From: an uncultured Alloprevotella sp.
Lineage (GTDB): Bacteria > Bacteroidota > Bacteroidia > Bacteroidales > Bacteroidaceae
Assembly (NCBI GenBank): GCA_944322095.1
Contig: CALUNU010000003.1
Span: 124,001-188,000 of the forward strand
Length of the DNA stretch: 64,000 bases
Reading direction: 5' to 3'
Positions 43,371-51,978 of this stretch are shown one piece after another. How positions within the stretch are numbered: position 1 is the first letter of the stretch; each line of letters opens with the position of its first letter. Position numbers and translations under genes: made by a program. The notes beneath the pieces are model-generated. The model searched no databases and was not told where the DNA came from. It saw only the letters and a program-made list of their open reading frames with translations.

Positions 43371-43796
43371 CTATCCGAGCCGTTTCCACCAGGGACGTCT
43401 TTTGCCCGTGTGCTGCTTGTCGTTTTCTGCGAGCAGATAGTCGCGGTATGAGATTTTGCGGGAAATCAGTTGGTAGATGGTGCCCCAGTCGGGCAGGCCG
43501 CCGAGATTTCTGTCGTCGATGAAAACGTGGGCTTTCAGTTTGCGGCTGTAATGTGCGTTCTCGTTGGGCGTGTCGGCGTCGAAATCCTGGTTGACGGCGT
43601 AGAACTCAACGCCCCGTTGCCTGCACCATTCGACGGCATCGGTGAGAAGCTGGCCCTCGCGCACGCTCCAAAGGATAAGTTTGTGCCCGTCTTTCATGAG
43701 CTGGCGGAGCGTGGCCGTGGCAAAGGGGATTTCCTTGCCTATTTCCGGGTAACGGTGTTCGACAATCGTGCCGTCAAAATCTACTGCAATGGTCAT
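43371..43796 (-). CDS. HAD phosphatase of the BT0820 type
   Basis: Small cytoplasmic HAD hydrolase, 141 residues, without a cap domain. The nucleophile motif is AVDFDGTIVEHRYP at the start, motif II is KLILWSVREGQLL, and motif IV-like HVFIDDRNLGGLPDWGTIY lies near residue 90. The protein closely resembles the structurally solved BT0820 of Bacteroides thetaiotaomicron. Substrate unknown; a sugar or polyol phosphate is possible. Confidence 0.85.
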   Translation of the reverse strand: MTIAVDFDGTIVEHRYPEIGKEIPFATATLRQLMKDGHKLILWSVREGQLLTDAVEWCRQRGVEFYAVNQDFDADTPNENAHYSRKLKAHVFIDDRNLGGLPDWGTIYQLISRKISYRDYLLAENDKQHTGKRRPWWKRLG

Positions 43797-43890
43797 GTCT
43801 GTATGTATGGATGCCGCGACGTGAAGCGGCGGAAAGGATTGTTTGAATGTACGTGAAGGATGGGTATGTGCGCAAGCGGCGGCGGTTCGT

Positions 43891-44772
43891 TCAGCTGATT
43901 TCGTCTGCCAGCTTCATGAGGTAGCGGCCGTAATCGTTCTTAAGCATGGGGCGGGCGGCCTCGCGCACCTTTTCGGGGGTGGTCCATCCCTGTTCCAAGG
44001 CGATGCCTTCGAGACATCCCACCTTCAGGCCCGTACGCTTCTCAATCACTTCGATAAACGTCGACGCCTCGCTCAGGCTGTCGTGCGTACCCGTGTCGAG
44101 CCAGGCAAAGCCGCGGCCGAGTGTCTGCACCGTCAGCTCTTTGTCGTCGAGAAACTGCTGGTTGACGGAGGTAATTTCAAGTTCGCCGCGCTTCGAAGGA
44201 CGGATGTGCTTGGAAATGTCGACAACGCGGTTGGGATAGAAATAGAGCCCCACAACGGCGTAGTTCGATTTGGGATGCTCGGGCTTTTCTTCGATGCTGA
44301 TGCAGTTGCCGGCCTTGTCAAATTCGACAACGCCGTACCGCTCGGGGTCGTTGACGCGATAACCGAAAACGGTGGCCAGCTGCTCTTGCTCGGCTTTCTG
44401 AACAGCGTTGCGGAGCATCTCCTTCAACCCGTTTCCATGGAAGATGTTGTCGCCCAAAACGAGGCAGACGCAGTCGTCGCCGATGAAATCTTCACCGATA
44501 AGGAAGGCCTGGGCCAGACCGTCGGGCGAAGGCTGCTCAGCGTAGGTGAGGTTGACGCCAAACGACGAGCCGTCGCCGAGAAGACGGCGGAAACTGGGCA
44601 AGTCTTCGGGCGTAGAGATAATAAGTATGTCGCGGATGCCGGCAAGCATGAGGGTAGAGATGGGATAATAGACCATCGGCTTGTCGAAAATGGGGATAAG
44701 TTGTTTGCTTACGCCTTTGGTGATGGGATAGAGGCGCGTACCGCTACCTCCGGCCAGGACTATTCCTTTCAT
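43891..44772 (-). CDS. rfbA: Glucose-1-phosphate thymidylyltransferase
   Basis: First enzyme of dTDP-rhamnose synthesis, 293 residues. Nucleotide-binding signature [20 protein letters not shown] at the N-terminus, then [19 protein letters not shown] and [17 protein letters not shown] with the metal-binding Asp. ATG 44772 is used; upstream codons lack conservation. The usual partners rfbB and rfbC are absent here and rfbD is 14 kb away. It has its own good promoter. Confidence 0.96.
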   Translation of the reverse strand: MKGIVLAGGSGTRLYPITKGVSKQLIPIFDKPMVYYPISTLMLAGIRDILIISTPEDLPSFRRLLGDGSSFGVNLTYAEQPSPDGLAQAFLIGEDFIGDDCVCLVLGDNIFHGNGLKEMLRNAVQKAEQEQLATVFGYRVNDPERYGVVEFDKAGNCISIEEKPEHPKSNYAVVGLYFYPNRVVDISKHIRPSKRGELEITSVNQQFLDDKELTVQTLGRGFAWLDTGTHDSLSEASTFIEVIEKRTGLKVGCLEGIALEQGWTTPEKVREAARPMLKNDYGRYLMKLADEIS

Positions 44773-44905
44773 GAACGGTGTTTTTTGATGGTGTGGCGGC
44801 TGCAACCGGCTGTTTCCGTGGCGCTTGCTTTTGTGCGTCGCGTGGCGCGAGGGGAAAGGGCGTTTCTACGGCCGCTATGCCGCCCGGCTGCACAGACCTT
44901 TCGTG

Positions 44906-44937
44906 CAAAGGTAATTCATTTTGAATATACGCGCAAA
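44906..44937 (-). promoter_or_regulatory. Promoter of rfbA
   Basis: Minus strand TTTG (44937-44934), 20 bp, TACCTTTG (44913-44906): full consensus. The leader is about 125 bases. The -33 box is itself part of a second TAAGTTTG (44941-44934), a possible alternative -7. The 318-bp gap 44773-45090 also holds the following terminator. Confidence 0.75.
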
Positions 44938-45004
44938 CTTAACCTTTTGAATTTTACTGCCGGCCGGGGGATTGGGCTTATACCCGGCAGGCGGGTAAGG
45001 CGCT

Positions 45005-45058
45005 TGCCGAAAAAACTCCCGTCCCGCGCTTGCCTGAACAGCAACGCCCGGGACGGGA
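45005..45058 (-). terminator. Terminator after the export lipoprotein gene
   Basis: CTCCCGTCCCG and CGGGACGGGAG form an 11-bp stem with a loop of about 25 bases; on the minus strand it is followed by TTTTTT. Confidence 0.85.
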
Positions 45059-45090
45059 GTGTAGAATGCGTATATCGGAGCGGGAGCCCG

Positions 45091-45879
45091 TCAGTTGAAT
45101 ATCAGAATGGCGAGGCTCAGCAGGAATGAACTGATGGAAAGCCACGTGGATATGGAGCGGGCGCTGTTGTCGTTGACGGTGGACTGACCGGCGCGCACCT
45201 TGTTGGGCTTTACGTAGACGATGTCGTTCTGCTTTAAGTTGTAAACAGGAGAATTGAGCAGGTCCTTGGAGCGCAAATCGACAAAATACGACTTGCTGAC
45301 GTTGCCCTCCTGACGGATGACGAGGATGCTGTCGCGGCGGGCCTGTATCGTGAGGTCGCCGGCCTCGCCAAGGGCTTGCAGCAGCGTGATGTTGTCGCGG
45401 CGGATGTTGATTTTGCCGGGATTCTTCACCTCGCCCATGATTGTGACGTACTGATCGTAGGCATTGACCGTGACAACGGCATCTTTCAGCAGGTTGCCGT
45501 TGCGAAGCTTGTCCTGAATGGTGGCCGACACCTGGGCGCGCGTCAGACCGGCCACCTTCACCTTGCCGAGCGAGGGCACGTCGATGCAGCCGTTCTCGTC
45601 AACGGTGTAGGGTGAGATCTGGTTGGAGTATGACTGCGTGGTCGTTCCCGCCTGTATCGTCATAACGGGCAGATTGTAGCTCACAGCCAAGTCGGGCGTC
45701 TTGCCGGAGGTAACAATTACGGTGAGACGGTCGCCGGGTTCGAATTTAAGCGGTTCGACGGCCTGCGTGGCTATTTCCTCGTTCTGGGTCATGTCTTGAA
45801 AATAGAGCACTTTTTTTGTTGTCCGGCATGAGCTGAACGTAAGCAGCGCGGCAACGATGATAAGCAGAAATCTATTCAT
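45091..45879 (-). CDS. Polysaccharide export lipoprotein (Wza-like)
   Basis: Outer-membrane polysaccharide export protein, 262 residues. Lipobox FSSC near residue 18, then VLYFQDMTQNEE, a Poly_export domain starting at YKFEPGD-like EPLKFEPGDRLTVIV, and an SLBB repeat (VTIMGEVKNPGKINIRRDNITLLQALGEAGDLT). A C-terminal membrane helix (ISSFLLSLAILIF) is present. In most loci the next gene is a Wzc/chain-length protein; here it stands alone with a terminator after it, so it is an orphan or its partner lies elsewhere. Start chosen at 45879 for the signal peptide. Confidence 0.9.
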   Translation of the reverse strand: MNRFLLIIVAALLTFSSCRTTKKVLYFQDMTQNEEIATQAVEPLKFEPGDRLTVIVTSGKTPDLAVSYNLPVMTIQAGTTTQSYSNQISPYTVDENGCIDVPSLGKVKVAGLTRAQVSATIQDKLRNGNLLKDAVVTVNAYDQYVTIMGEVKNPGKINIRRDNITLLQALGEAGDLTIQARRDSILVIRQEGNVSKSYFVDLRSKDLLNSPVYNLKQNDIVYVKPNKVRAGQSTVNDNSARSISTWLSISSFLLSLAILIFN

Positions 45880-45951
45880 GATGTCAAGAGTTTGTCGTGT
45901 GATTTGTTGTGTTGCCACCCGCATCCTACGGCGGAGGCGGCAGGTACGTTG

Positions 45952-45998
45952 CAAAAGTAGTACTTTAATTTGGGAAACAGGCCCGTTTCGCAAAATTA
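45952..45998 (-). promoter_or_regulatory. Candidate promoters of the export lipoprotein gene
   Basis: Two -7-like boxes on the minus strand: TAATTTTG (45998-45991) and TACTTTTG (45959-45952). Neither has a clear TTTG at the expected distance. Confidence 0.4.
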
Positions 45999-46114
45999 GT
46001 ATAAAAATACTCTCTTTTTCGTGTCGGTTTTGTGCGTAAGTATTCGCACCGGTGTGCGTTTCTCTTCCGTTCAGCTGCGGCCGTTACGCGGCGGGCCGGC
46101 TTTTCGGCCGATTG

Positions 46115-46152
46115 AAAAAGGCGGCGCTCCCTGTTGCCGGGAGCGCCGCCGT
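46115..46152 (-). terminator. Terminator after the glycogen cluster
   Basis: GGCGGCGCTCCC pairs with GGGAGCGCCGCC around TGTTGCC; on the minus strand the stem is followed by TTTTTC. Confidence 0.85.
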
Positions 46153-46162
46153 GAAGAATGGG

Positions 46163-47560
46163 TTATTGCGCTTTTTTTGCAGCGGTGGTTTTGCTTGTAG
46201 CTTTTTTTCTTGTGGTGGTTGCCGCCGGTTTCTTTTGCGGCTTGCCGAGCGTGTCGTTGTCTTGTTCGAGCTTGGCCAGCATGTGTTGGAGCTTCTCGAT
46301 TTCTTTATCCTTGATTTCGAGTTCGCCCTCCTGGTTGCGGATGGTGGTGAGCAGCGAATTGAGCTCTTCGTTGTCGATTTCGGCAGGATAAAGGTTGTTG
46401 ACGCGCGTGATAAAGTCGCCAAGGATGTTCATGTAGTTGGTAAAGGCGTCGTAAGGCGAGTCGTAAATGCCGCGATAGCCTCCGTAGCTGCTAGGCTTCG
46501 TGCTCATGAAGCGAAGGTTGTTGGAAGCTTGCAGATAATCGAAGTCGAGCTTCAGACGACGGTCGTTGCAGATGCTCACGCGGTCGGCAATGCTGTAAAG
46601 CTTGTCGACGGCTTCACGCTGCATGACGTTGCCGAGCCATGGCGAGAGGTCGCGTTCTTCGTCCACCCACGATGTGGGATATGGTACGTCGAGATTGCCC
46701 ACCGACTTCATCTTGGCGCAGATTTCCGACGGCGTGGAGAACGTGATGCCGCGTTGGCGGAATTGGGCCGGCAGGGCTTTCATGAATTCCAGGATGTTCG
46801 ACGACAGCGGCTGGAAGATGCCCAGGGCGCAAAGCTCCATAAAGATGTTGATGACCTGCTCCTCTTCGGGAAGCTGGGCAATCCAGTTGGCATAAGTGTC
46901 GGCAAAGAGCGGGTATTCGCTCCAACTCGAATCATTAAAGCGGAAACTGATGTCTTCCGAGAGCCGGTAGTCGCGCAGCAAGAGCTTAAGCTCGGGATTG
47001 CGGTTGCAATTGTACACGAAGTGGGGGCTCTTCCATCCCAGCACGTGCTTGGCGCCTTCGGCAAGCATTCCCTTGAAGCCCATGCCGGCTACGAGTTCGC
47101 CGATGTCGTCGGAATAGATGAGGCAGGAGTTTCTGAAAATCTTGGGCTCCTGGCCGAAGAGCGATTTCACCTTTTTGCAGAGCCGCGTCACTTCTTCTTT
47201 AAAGTAGGCCTCGTTTTTCAGCGAGGAGAAGCCGTGCGAGTAGGTTTCGGCCAGGAACTCTACGCAACCCGTCTGGCCCAGTTCTTGGAGCAGCTCGATA
47301 ACCTGCGGGGCGTGGTTCTCCAACTGTTCGATGGCGCAGCCCGAGAGCGAGATGGCACACTTGAAGTAGTCGCCGTGCTGGCGGGCCATTTCGAGCATGG
47401 CCTGAAGGGCGGGCACGTAGGAGCGTTCGGCCGTTTCGGTGATGGAGCGCTCGTTTTCGTAGTCGTCGTAGTAGTAGTGGTCGGTGCCGATGTCGAAGAA
47501 GCGGTAGCGCTTCAAGTGGATGTTCTGGTGTATTTCGAAATATAAGCAGACTGTTTTCAT
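46163..47560 (-). CDS. GH57 family alpha-amylase-like enzyme
   Basis: Cytoplasmic GH57 glycosidase, 465 residues. It begins TVCLYFEIHQNIHLKRYRFFDIG, typical of Bacteroidota GH57 amylases; the segment GCVEFLAETYSHGFSSL (about residue 105) contains the expected catalytic Glu. The last 40 residues are a low-complexity Lys/Ala/Thr tail (KKPAATTTRKKATSKTT) of unclear role. Start 47560 keeps it clear of the upstream gene by 10 bp. Last of three alpha-glucan genes; acts on glycogen-like polymer by context. Confidence 0.87.
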   Translation of the reverse strand: MKTVCLYFEIHQNIHLKRYRFFDIGTDHYYYDDYENERSITETAERSYVPALQAMLEMARQHGDYFKCAISLSGCAIEQLENHAPQVIELLQELGQTGCVEFLAETYSHGFSSLKNEAYFKEEVTRLCKKVKSLFGQEPKIFRNSCLIYSDDIGELVAGMGFKGMLAEGAKHVLGWKSPHFVYNCNRNPELKLLLRDYRLSEDISFRFNDSSWSEYPLFADTYANWIAQLPEEEQVINIFMELCALGIFQPLSSNILEFMKALPAQFRQRGITFSTPSEICAKMKSVGNLDVPYPTSWVDEERDLSPWLGNVMQREAVDKLYSIADRVSICNDRRLKLDFDYLQASNNLRFMSTKPSSYGGYRGIYDSPYDAFTNYMNILGDFITRVNNLYPAEIDNEELNSLLTTIRNQEGELEIKDKEIEKLQHMLAKLEQDNDTLGKPQKKPAATTTRKKATSKTTAAKKAQ

Positions 47561-47570
47561 AGCCTTAATG

Positions 47571-48854
47571 TTAGTGATGATAGTTTTCAAGAATTTGTGT
47601 GTACTTATTATATATGCGTTCGCCCACTTTTTCCCAGGTGATTTGGTTTACCTCGTTGATGCCTTCTTCTTGCAGGTAGGCGTGGAGCGATTCGTTGGTG
47701 CAGAGCGAGTACATGGCGTCGGCCATGGCGTAGATGTCCCAGTAGTCGGTCTTGATACACTTGTGGAGTATCTCGGCGCAGCCGCTCTGCTTGCTGATGA
47801 TGGAGGGGACGCCACATTGCATGGCTTCGAGCGGCGATATGCCGAAGGGTTCCGACACGGAGGGCATGACGTAGACGTCGCTGTCGCGGAAGGCCTCGTA
47901 CACCTGGGCGCCCTTCATGAAGCCCGGGAAGTGGAAGCGGTCGGCAATGCCGCGCTGTGCCACGAGCTCGATCATGTCGTTCATCATGTCGCCCGAGCCC
48001 GCCATGCAGAAGCGTATGTTGTGCGTGCGTTTGAGGACGAGCGAGGCGGCTTCGACGAAATATTCCGGTCCCTTCTGCATCGTGATGCGGCCCAGGAAGG
48101 TGACGACCTTTTCCTTGCGTTCCTTGAACGGTTTGCGCTGGGCCACCATGTTGAGGATGTCGGGCGAAAGGGGGTAGACGGCGTTGTGCATCGTGATGCA
48201 CTTGGCCGGGTCCTGGTGATAGTGGTTGATGACCGTTTGGCGCGTCAGTTCGCTCACGCACATGATGCAGTCGGCGTGGTCCATGCCGTCTTTCTCGATG
48301 TGGTAGACCGTGGGGTTGACGTTGCCGCGGCTGCGGTCGAAGTCGGTGGCGTGAACGTGAACGACGAGCGGCTTGCCCGACACGTTTTTGGCGTGGATGC
48401 CGGCGGGATACGTCAGCCAGTCGTGCGCATGAATGATGTCGTAGTCCTGCTGCCGGGCGATGACGCCGGCCACGATGGAGTAATTGTTGATTTCGTCGTA
48501 AAGATTGTCGGGATAGCGCCCGGAGAACTCGATGCAGCCCAAGTCGTCGGTGAGGCGGTAGTTGAAGTCGGCGTAGATGTGGTCGCGCAGGTCGAAGTAG
48601 AGCTGCGGGTCCATCTTGTCGCCTATGCGCTGCTGCACGTAGTCCCAGTTGACGTCGCGCCATACTATCGGCGTTTCGCTCAGGCCTATGATGTTCATGA
48701 AGCTTTTGTCCTCGTCGCCCCATGGCCTTGGCAGGCAAAACGTGATATGCATGTCGGGCTGAAGGGAAAGTCCCTTGGTAATGCCGTAACTGGCCGTACC
48801 AAGACCGCCCGAAATGTGGGGAGGAAATTCCCATCCGAACATTAATACTTTCAT
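47571..48854 (-). CDS. GT4 glycosyltransferase, glycogen synthase-like
   Basis: Cytoplasmic glycosyltransferase of GT-B fold, 427 residues. N-terminal MFGWEFPPHISGGLGTASYG has the donor-site KxGG-like glycine motif in altered form; the C-terminal half has VVTFLGRITMQKGPEYFVEAA and MPSVSEPFGISPLEAMQCGVPSI with the E-x7-E pattern. In Bacteroidales this gene always seems to sit between a debranching enzyme and GH57 and is annotated as glycogen synthase; the context supports that. Classic GlgA, GlgC and GlgB are not in the window. Confidence 0.87.
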   Translation of the reverse strand: MKVLMFGWEFPPHISGGLGTASYGITKGLSLQPDMHITFCLPRPWGDEDKSFMNIIGLSETPIVWRDVNWDYVQQRIGDKMDPQLYFDLRDHIYADFNYRLTDDLGCIEFSGRYPDNLYDEINNYSIVAGVIARQQDYDIIHAHDWLTYPAGIHAKNVSGKPLVVHVHATDFDRSRGNVNPTVYHIEKDGMDHADCIMCVSELTRQTVINHYHQDPAKCITMHNAVYPLSPDILNMVAQRKPFKERKEKVVTFLGRITMQKGPEYFVEAASLVLKRTHNIRFCMAGSGDMMNDMIELVAQRGIADRFHFPGFMKGAQVYEAFRDSDVYVMPSVSEPFGISPLEAMQCGVPSIISKQSGCAEILHKCIKTDYWDIYAMADAMYSLCTNESLHAYLQEEGINEVNQITWEKVGERIYNKYTQILENYHH

Positions 48855-48876
48855 GGTATGTCTATCTATGGTGTTT

Positions 48877-50835
48877 TTATTCTTCTTCTATCTTGTACTT
48901 TTCCAGGAGGCGTATGGCGCGCAGGATGCCGCTCACGTTCATGGCAAACGAGATGGCGCCGCGGCCGCTGAAGCGCGGGTTGCCGTCGAAGAGCTCGGGG
49001 ATGGTGCCCACGCAGTGGTAGAACAGCTCTTCCTCGAAGCCGATGAGCTGGCGCTCGATGTAGTTGACGCCGCTCATTTTGTAAACGCGCAGGTAGGCTT
49101 CCAGGTAGAAGCCCGTGAGCCACGGCCAAGCTGTTCCCTGATGGTAGGCCAGGTCGCGCTGGCTTTGCGGGCCGATGTACATCGGGTTGTAGCCTCCGCT
49201 TTTGGGCGATAGCGAGCGGATGCCCTTGGGAGTGACGAGCTCCTTGGTGCAGATGTCGAGCACGCCCTTTCTTTCCTTCACGTTGAGCGGCGAATAGTCG
49301 AGCGCAATGGCAAACAGCTGGTTGGGGCGCACGCTCCAATCCATCATCTGTCCGTCTACGTAGTCGAGAAGATAGCCATATTCGTTGAGGAACACCGCTT
49401 TGAACGAGGCGGCCACTTTTTCGGCGAGCTCGCTGAGCTTGGCGGCCTGGGCAAGGTTGCTTTCGCCGCCTATCTCGGTGAGCATCTGGGAGCAGAAGCA
49501 CAGCGCGTTGTACCAAAGGGCGTTAAACTCTACGATGTAGCCCGAGCGGGGGATGATGGGGCGGCCGTTCTGGGTGGAGTTCATCCATGTCACGGCTTTG
49601 TCCTTGCCGTTGGTGTAGAGTAGGCCGTTTTCGTGCAGGGCCAGGTTGTTGTGCTTGCCTTCCAGGATAAATTCCATGATTTCGCGCAGCAGGGGGCCGT
49701 AGAGCTCGTGGCATTTGGCGCGCGATACGTACTTGCCATACTGTTGCAGGCACCACGTGGCCCAGAGCAGGGTGTCGGGCTGCTCCATCTCGTAGACCGA
49801 TACGGGGATGGGCTCCTTGTGTACGTAGCTGCTGATGGCCGCTGCGGCGGTTTCCATGTATTTTTCAAACTGGCTCACTTCGCCGATCGAGAGGGTAAGG
49901 CCCGGCAGCGATATGAACATGTCGCGGGCCCGGCACTTGAACCATGGGTAGCCGGCCAGCACGTAGTGGTAGCCGTCCTTCTGCATGTTAAACTGGTGGG
50001 CAGCGTTCACCAGGCAGTGGTAGAAGCTGTCGCGCGGGTCGAGGGCCTGTATTTCCTCGCTCATCAGGCGGTCCAGGTTGTCGGGCTGCTCCGGGTCGAT
50101 GCCTGCCGTAAAGACGATGCTCTCGCCTTTTTTGATGGTCATCTCGAAGTAGCCGGGCACGAGCAGGTCTTCGGTGGCGTCGTAGCCGCGCTCGCGCTCC
50201 TTGGGATAGTCGAGCCCGCGGTACCAGTCGGGGGCATAGACGAAGTCGGCCTTCGTGTTGAGCTGCATGAAGAGGTCGGGGTAGCCGTTGTAGAGGCACA
50301 TCCTGATGCCGTTTTCAACGGGCGTGTAGCTCTTGTCGGCCACGCCGTTTTCGTGCGTCCACTGGCGCACGCTGCGGAAGGCCAGGAAGGGCTTGAGCCG
50401 CAACGTGGTCTGCGAGTGGGCTTCGAGCAGCGTGTAGCGGATGTAGAGGCGGAAGTGGTTGGTGTCGTAGGCAATCTCCTTTTTCAGCTTGACGCCTCCG
50501 ATGCGGTAGATCCATGTGGGCACTTTTTCCCACTCGAAGCTCAATATGTACTTGTGCCCTTTGGGGCTGTAGTTTTCTCCCTGATATTTGTGCAGCCCCA
50601 AGTTGAACTCTGCTCCGTGCTGTATGACGGTTTCGTCCAGCGAGGAGAGAAGTACGTGGTTTTCATCGTCGAGGGCAGGCACCGGTATGACCAGCAGACC
50701 GTGGTATTTGCGGATGTTGCAGCCCACTAACGTCGTTGAACAATAAGCGCCCGACCTGTTGGTGATGAGCATCTCTTTGTAAAGAGAGTCTTGCAGGTTC
50801 GTCATCTGCGCTTTGTCGAATTTTAAATAGCACAT
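48877..50835 (-). CDS. Amylo-alpha-1,6-glucosidase (glycogen debranching)
   Basis: Glycogen debranching enzyme with GDE_N and GDE_C (GH133-like, six-hairpin) domains, 652 residues. N-terminal TNRSGAYCSTTLVGCNIRKYHGLLV marks the family; the catalytic part has DMFISLPGLTLSIG, TWMNSTQNGRPIIPRSGYIVEFNALWYNALCF (about 425-455) and YHQGTAWPWLTGFYLEAY. First gene of the alpha-glucan cluster; a consensus -7 box precedes it. Confidence 0.93.
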   Translation of the reverse strand: MCYLKFDKAQMTNLQDSLYKEMLITNRSGAYCSTTLVGCNIRKYHGLLVIPVPALDDENHVLLSSLDETVIQHGAEFNLGLHKYQGENYSPKGHKYILSFEWEKVPTWIYRIGGVKLKKEIAYDTNHFRLYIRYTLLEAHSQTTLRLKPFLAFRSVRQWTHENGVADKSYTPVENGIRMCLYNGYPDLFMQLNTKADFVYAPDWYRGLDYPKERERGYDATEDLLVPGYFEMTIKKGESIVFTAGIDPEQPDNLDRLMSEEIQALDPRDSFYHCLVNAAHQFNMQKDGYHYVLAGYPWFKCRARDMFISLPGLTLSIGEVSQFEKYMETAAAAISSYVHKEPIPVSVYEMEQPDTLLWATWCLQQYGKYVSRAKCHELYGPLLREIMEFILEGKHNNLALHENGLLYTNGKDKAVTWMNSTQNGRPIIPRSGYIVEFNALWYNALCFCSQMLTEIGGESNLAQAAKLSELAEKVAASFKAVFLNEYGYLLDYVDGQMMDWSVRPNQLFAIALDYSPLNVKERKGVLDICTKELVTPKGIRSLSPKSGGYNPMYIGPQSQRDLAYHQGTAWPWLTGFYLEAYLRVYKMSGVNYIERQLIGFEEELFYHCVGTIPELFDGNPRFSGRGAISFAMNVSGILRAIRLLEKYKIEEE

Positions 50836-50885
50836 GGCGATTGATTATAAGGTTACGTTTGTTTCTCTGTCAATTTGTTGCACCC

Positions 50886-50916
50886 CAAAAGTAGTGTTTT
50901 TATCACTTACAAAAAA
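50886..50916 (-). promoter_or_regulatory. Promoter of the glycogen cluster
   Basis: Minus strand TACTTTTG (50893-50886) with a TTTTTTG run (50916-50910) upstream at slightly short spacing. Leader about 45 bases. The 413-bp gap 50836-51248 contains this promoter, a GC-rich block (about 50965-51160) and a weak box (TAATATTTG, 51179-51187) before the divergent Crp gene. Confidence 0.6.
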
Positions 50917-51248
50917 GCTTTTCGGCTTGAAAAAATATATGGAAGGGCATATTTTTTGATTTGACGCTGCTGTGTCTCGCCGGCGGGGCCCGCAATGCCC
51001 TGCCGGGTGGGCGTCGGGGGCGTCATTTCGCGGCCGCAGCGCCCCCCGTGGGCACGGTTTTGCCGCCGCGTCGGGCGGCCGCAGGTTGCTGCCTGGTGAG
51101 TTGGTTTCGAAGGCGGCTGCCGGCGGCGGGCAGCCGGCATACGGCCGTTTTCGGCCGGCAAGTTAAAAAAGATGGGAATAATATTTGCTCGTTAGCCCCG
51201 GAGTTTTTAATTTTGTGCTTAAAAACATTGTTTTAAAACATATTCGGC

Positions 51249-51953
51249 GTGGCTGTACGTGAAGTGCCCAATTTATCCGAAGTGACGGAACAGATTGCCG
51301 ACTTGTGGCAACTGCTCACCCCGGAGGAGAGAGATGCTTTCCTGCCTGCAATTTCTGTTCATGCCTATAAAAAGAACGAGCTCATCTATCGGGAAGGGCA
51401 GAGCCCCGACTCGTTGCTCTGTCTGCTCGAAGGAAAGGTGAAGATCTTCCGCGATGGCGTGGGCGGGCGCAGCCAGATCATGCGTCTGATGCGTCCTGTT
51501 CAATATTTCGGCTACCGGGCCTATCTGGCCGCCGAGCCATACGTCACGGCGGCGGCGGCTTTCGAGCCCTCGACCGTATGCTCCATCCCCATGCGGCTTG
51601 TGGAGCGTGCCATGAAGAACAACAACGACCTCTGCCTGTTCTTCGTAAAGGAATTGTCTGTCGATCTGGGCATTTCCGACTGCCGCATGGTGAGCCTCAC
51701 GCAGAAGCACATACGCGGACGGCTGGCCGAATCGCTTTTGTTTCTCAAGCAAACCTACGGCACCGACCCCGAAGAGGGATACATCAACATCTACATGTCG
51801 CGCGAGGACTTGGCCAACCTGTCTAACATGACCACGTCGAACGCCATCCGCACCTTGTCCAATTTTGCCGCCGAGCGGCTCATTGAGATGGACGGACGCA
51901 AGATACGTCTCCTCGAAGAGGAAACGCTGTTGAAGATTTCGCGTATCGGATGA
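51249..51953 (+). CDS. Crp/Fnr family transcriptional regulator
   Basis: DNA-binding regulator of 234 residues. Cyclic-nucleotide-type sensor domain about 20-135 (VHAYKKNELIYREGQSPDSLLCLLEGKVKIF), dimer helix, then a Crp-type HTH (about 165-215) with MSREDLANLSNMTTSNAIRTLSNFAAERLI as the recognition region. The N-terminal Cys cluster of true FNR is missing, so no Fe-S oxygen sensing is expected. The start is GTG at 51249 by absence of an earlier ATG. Divergent from the glycogen cluster, which it may regulate; that is inference from position. Confidence 0.88.
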   Translation: MAVREVPNLSEVTEQIADLWQLLTPEERDAFLPAISVHAYKKNELIYREGQSPDSLLCLLEGKVKIFRDGVGGRSQIMRLMRPVQYFGYRAYLAAEPYVTAAAAFEPSTVCSIPMRLVERAMKNNNDLCLFFVKELSVDLGISDCRMVSLTQKHIRGRLAESLLFLKQTYGTDPEEGYINIYMSREDLANLSNMTTSNAIRTLSNFAAERLIEMDGRKIRLLEEETLLKISRIG

Positions 51954-51978
51954 GGCCGGAGCCCTGCCCCGGAAGGGG

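Noticed and set aside
47608..48834. 408-codon alternative minus-strand frame inside the GT4 gene
   Set aside because: Same strand, different frame from the well-supported glycosyltransferase; Arg/His/Pro-rich frame-shadow without motifs.
50961..51236. Small plus-strand frames in the GC-rich gap before the Crp gene
   Set aside because: Composition-driven frames of Arg/Ala/Gly in a promoter region; several overlap each other in different frames.
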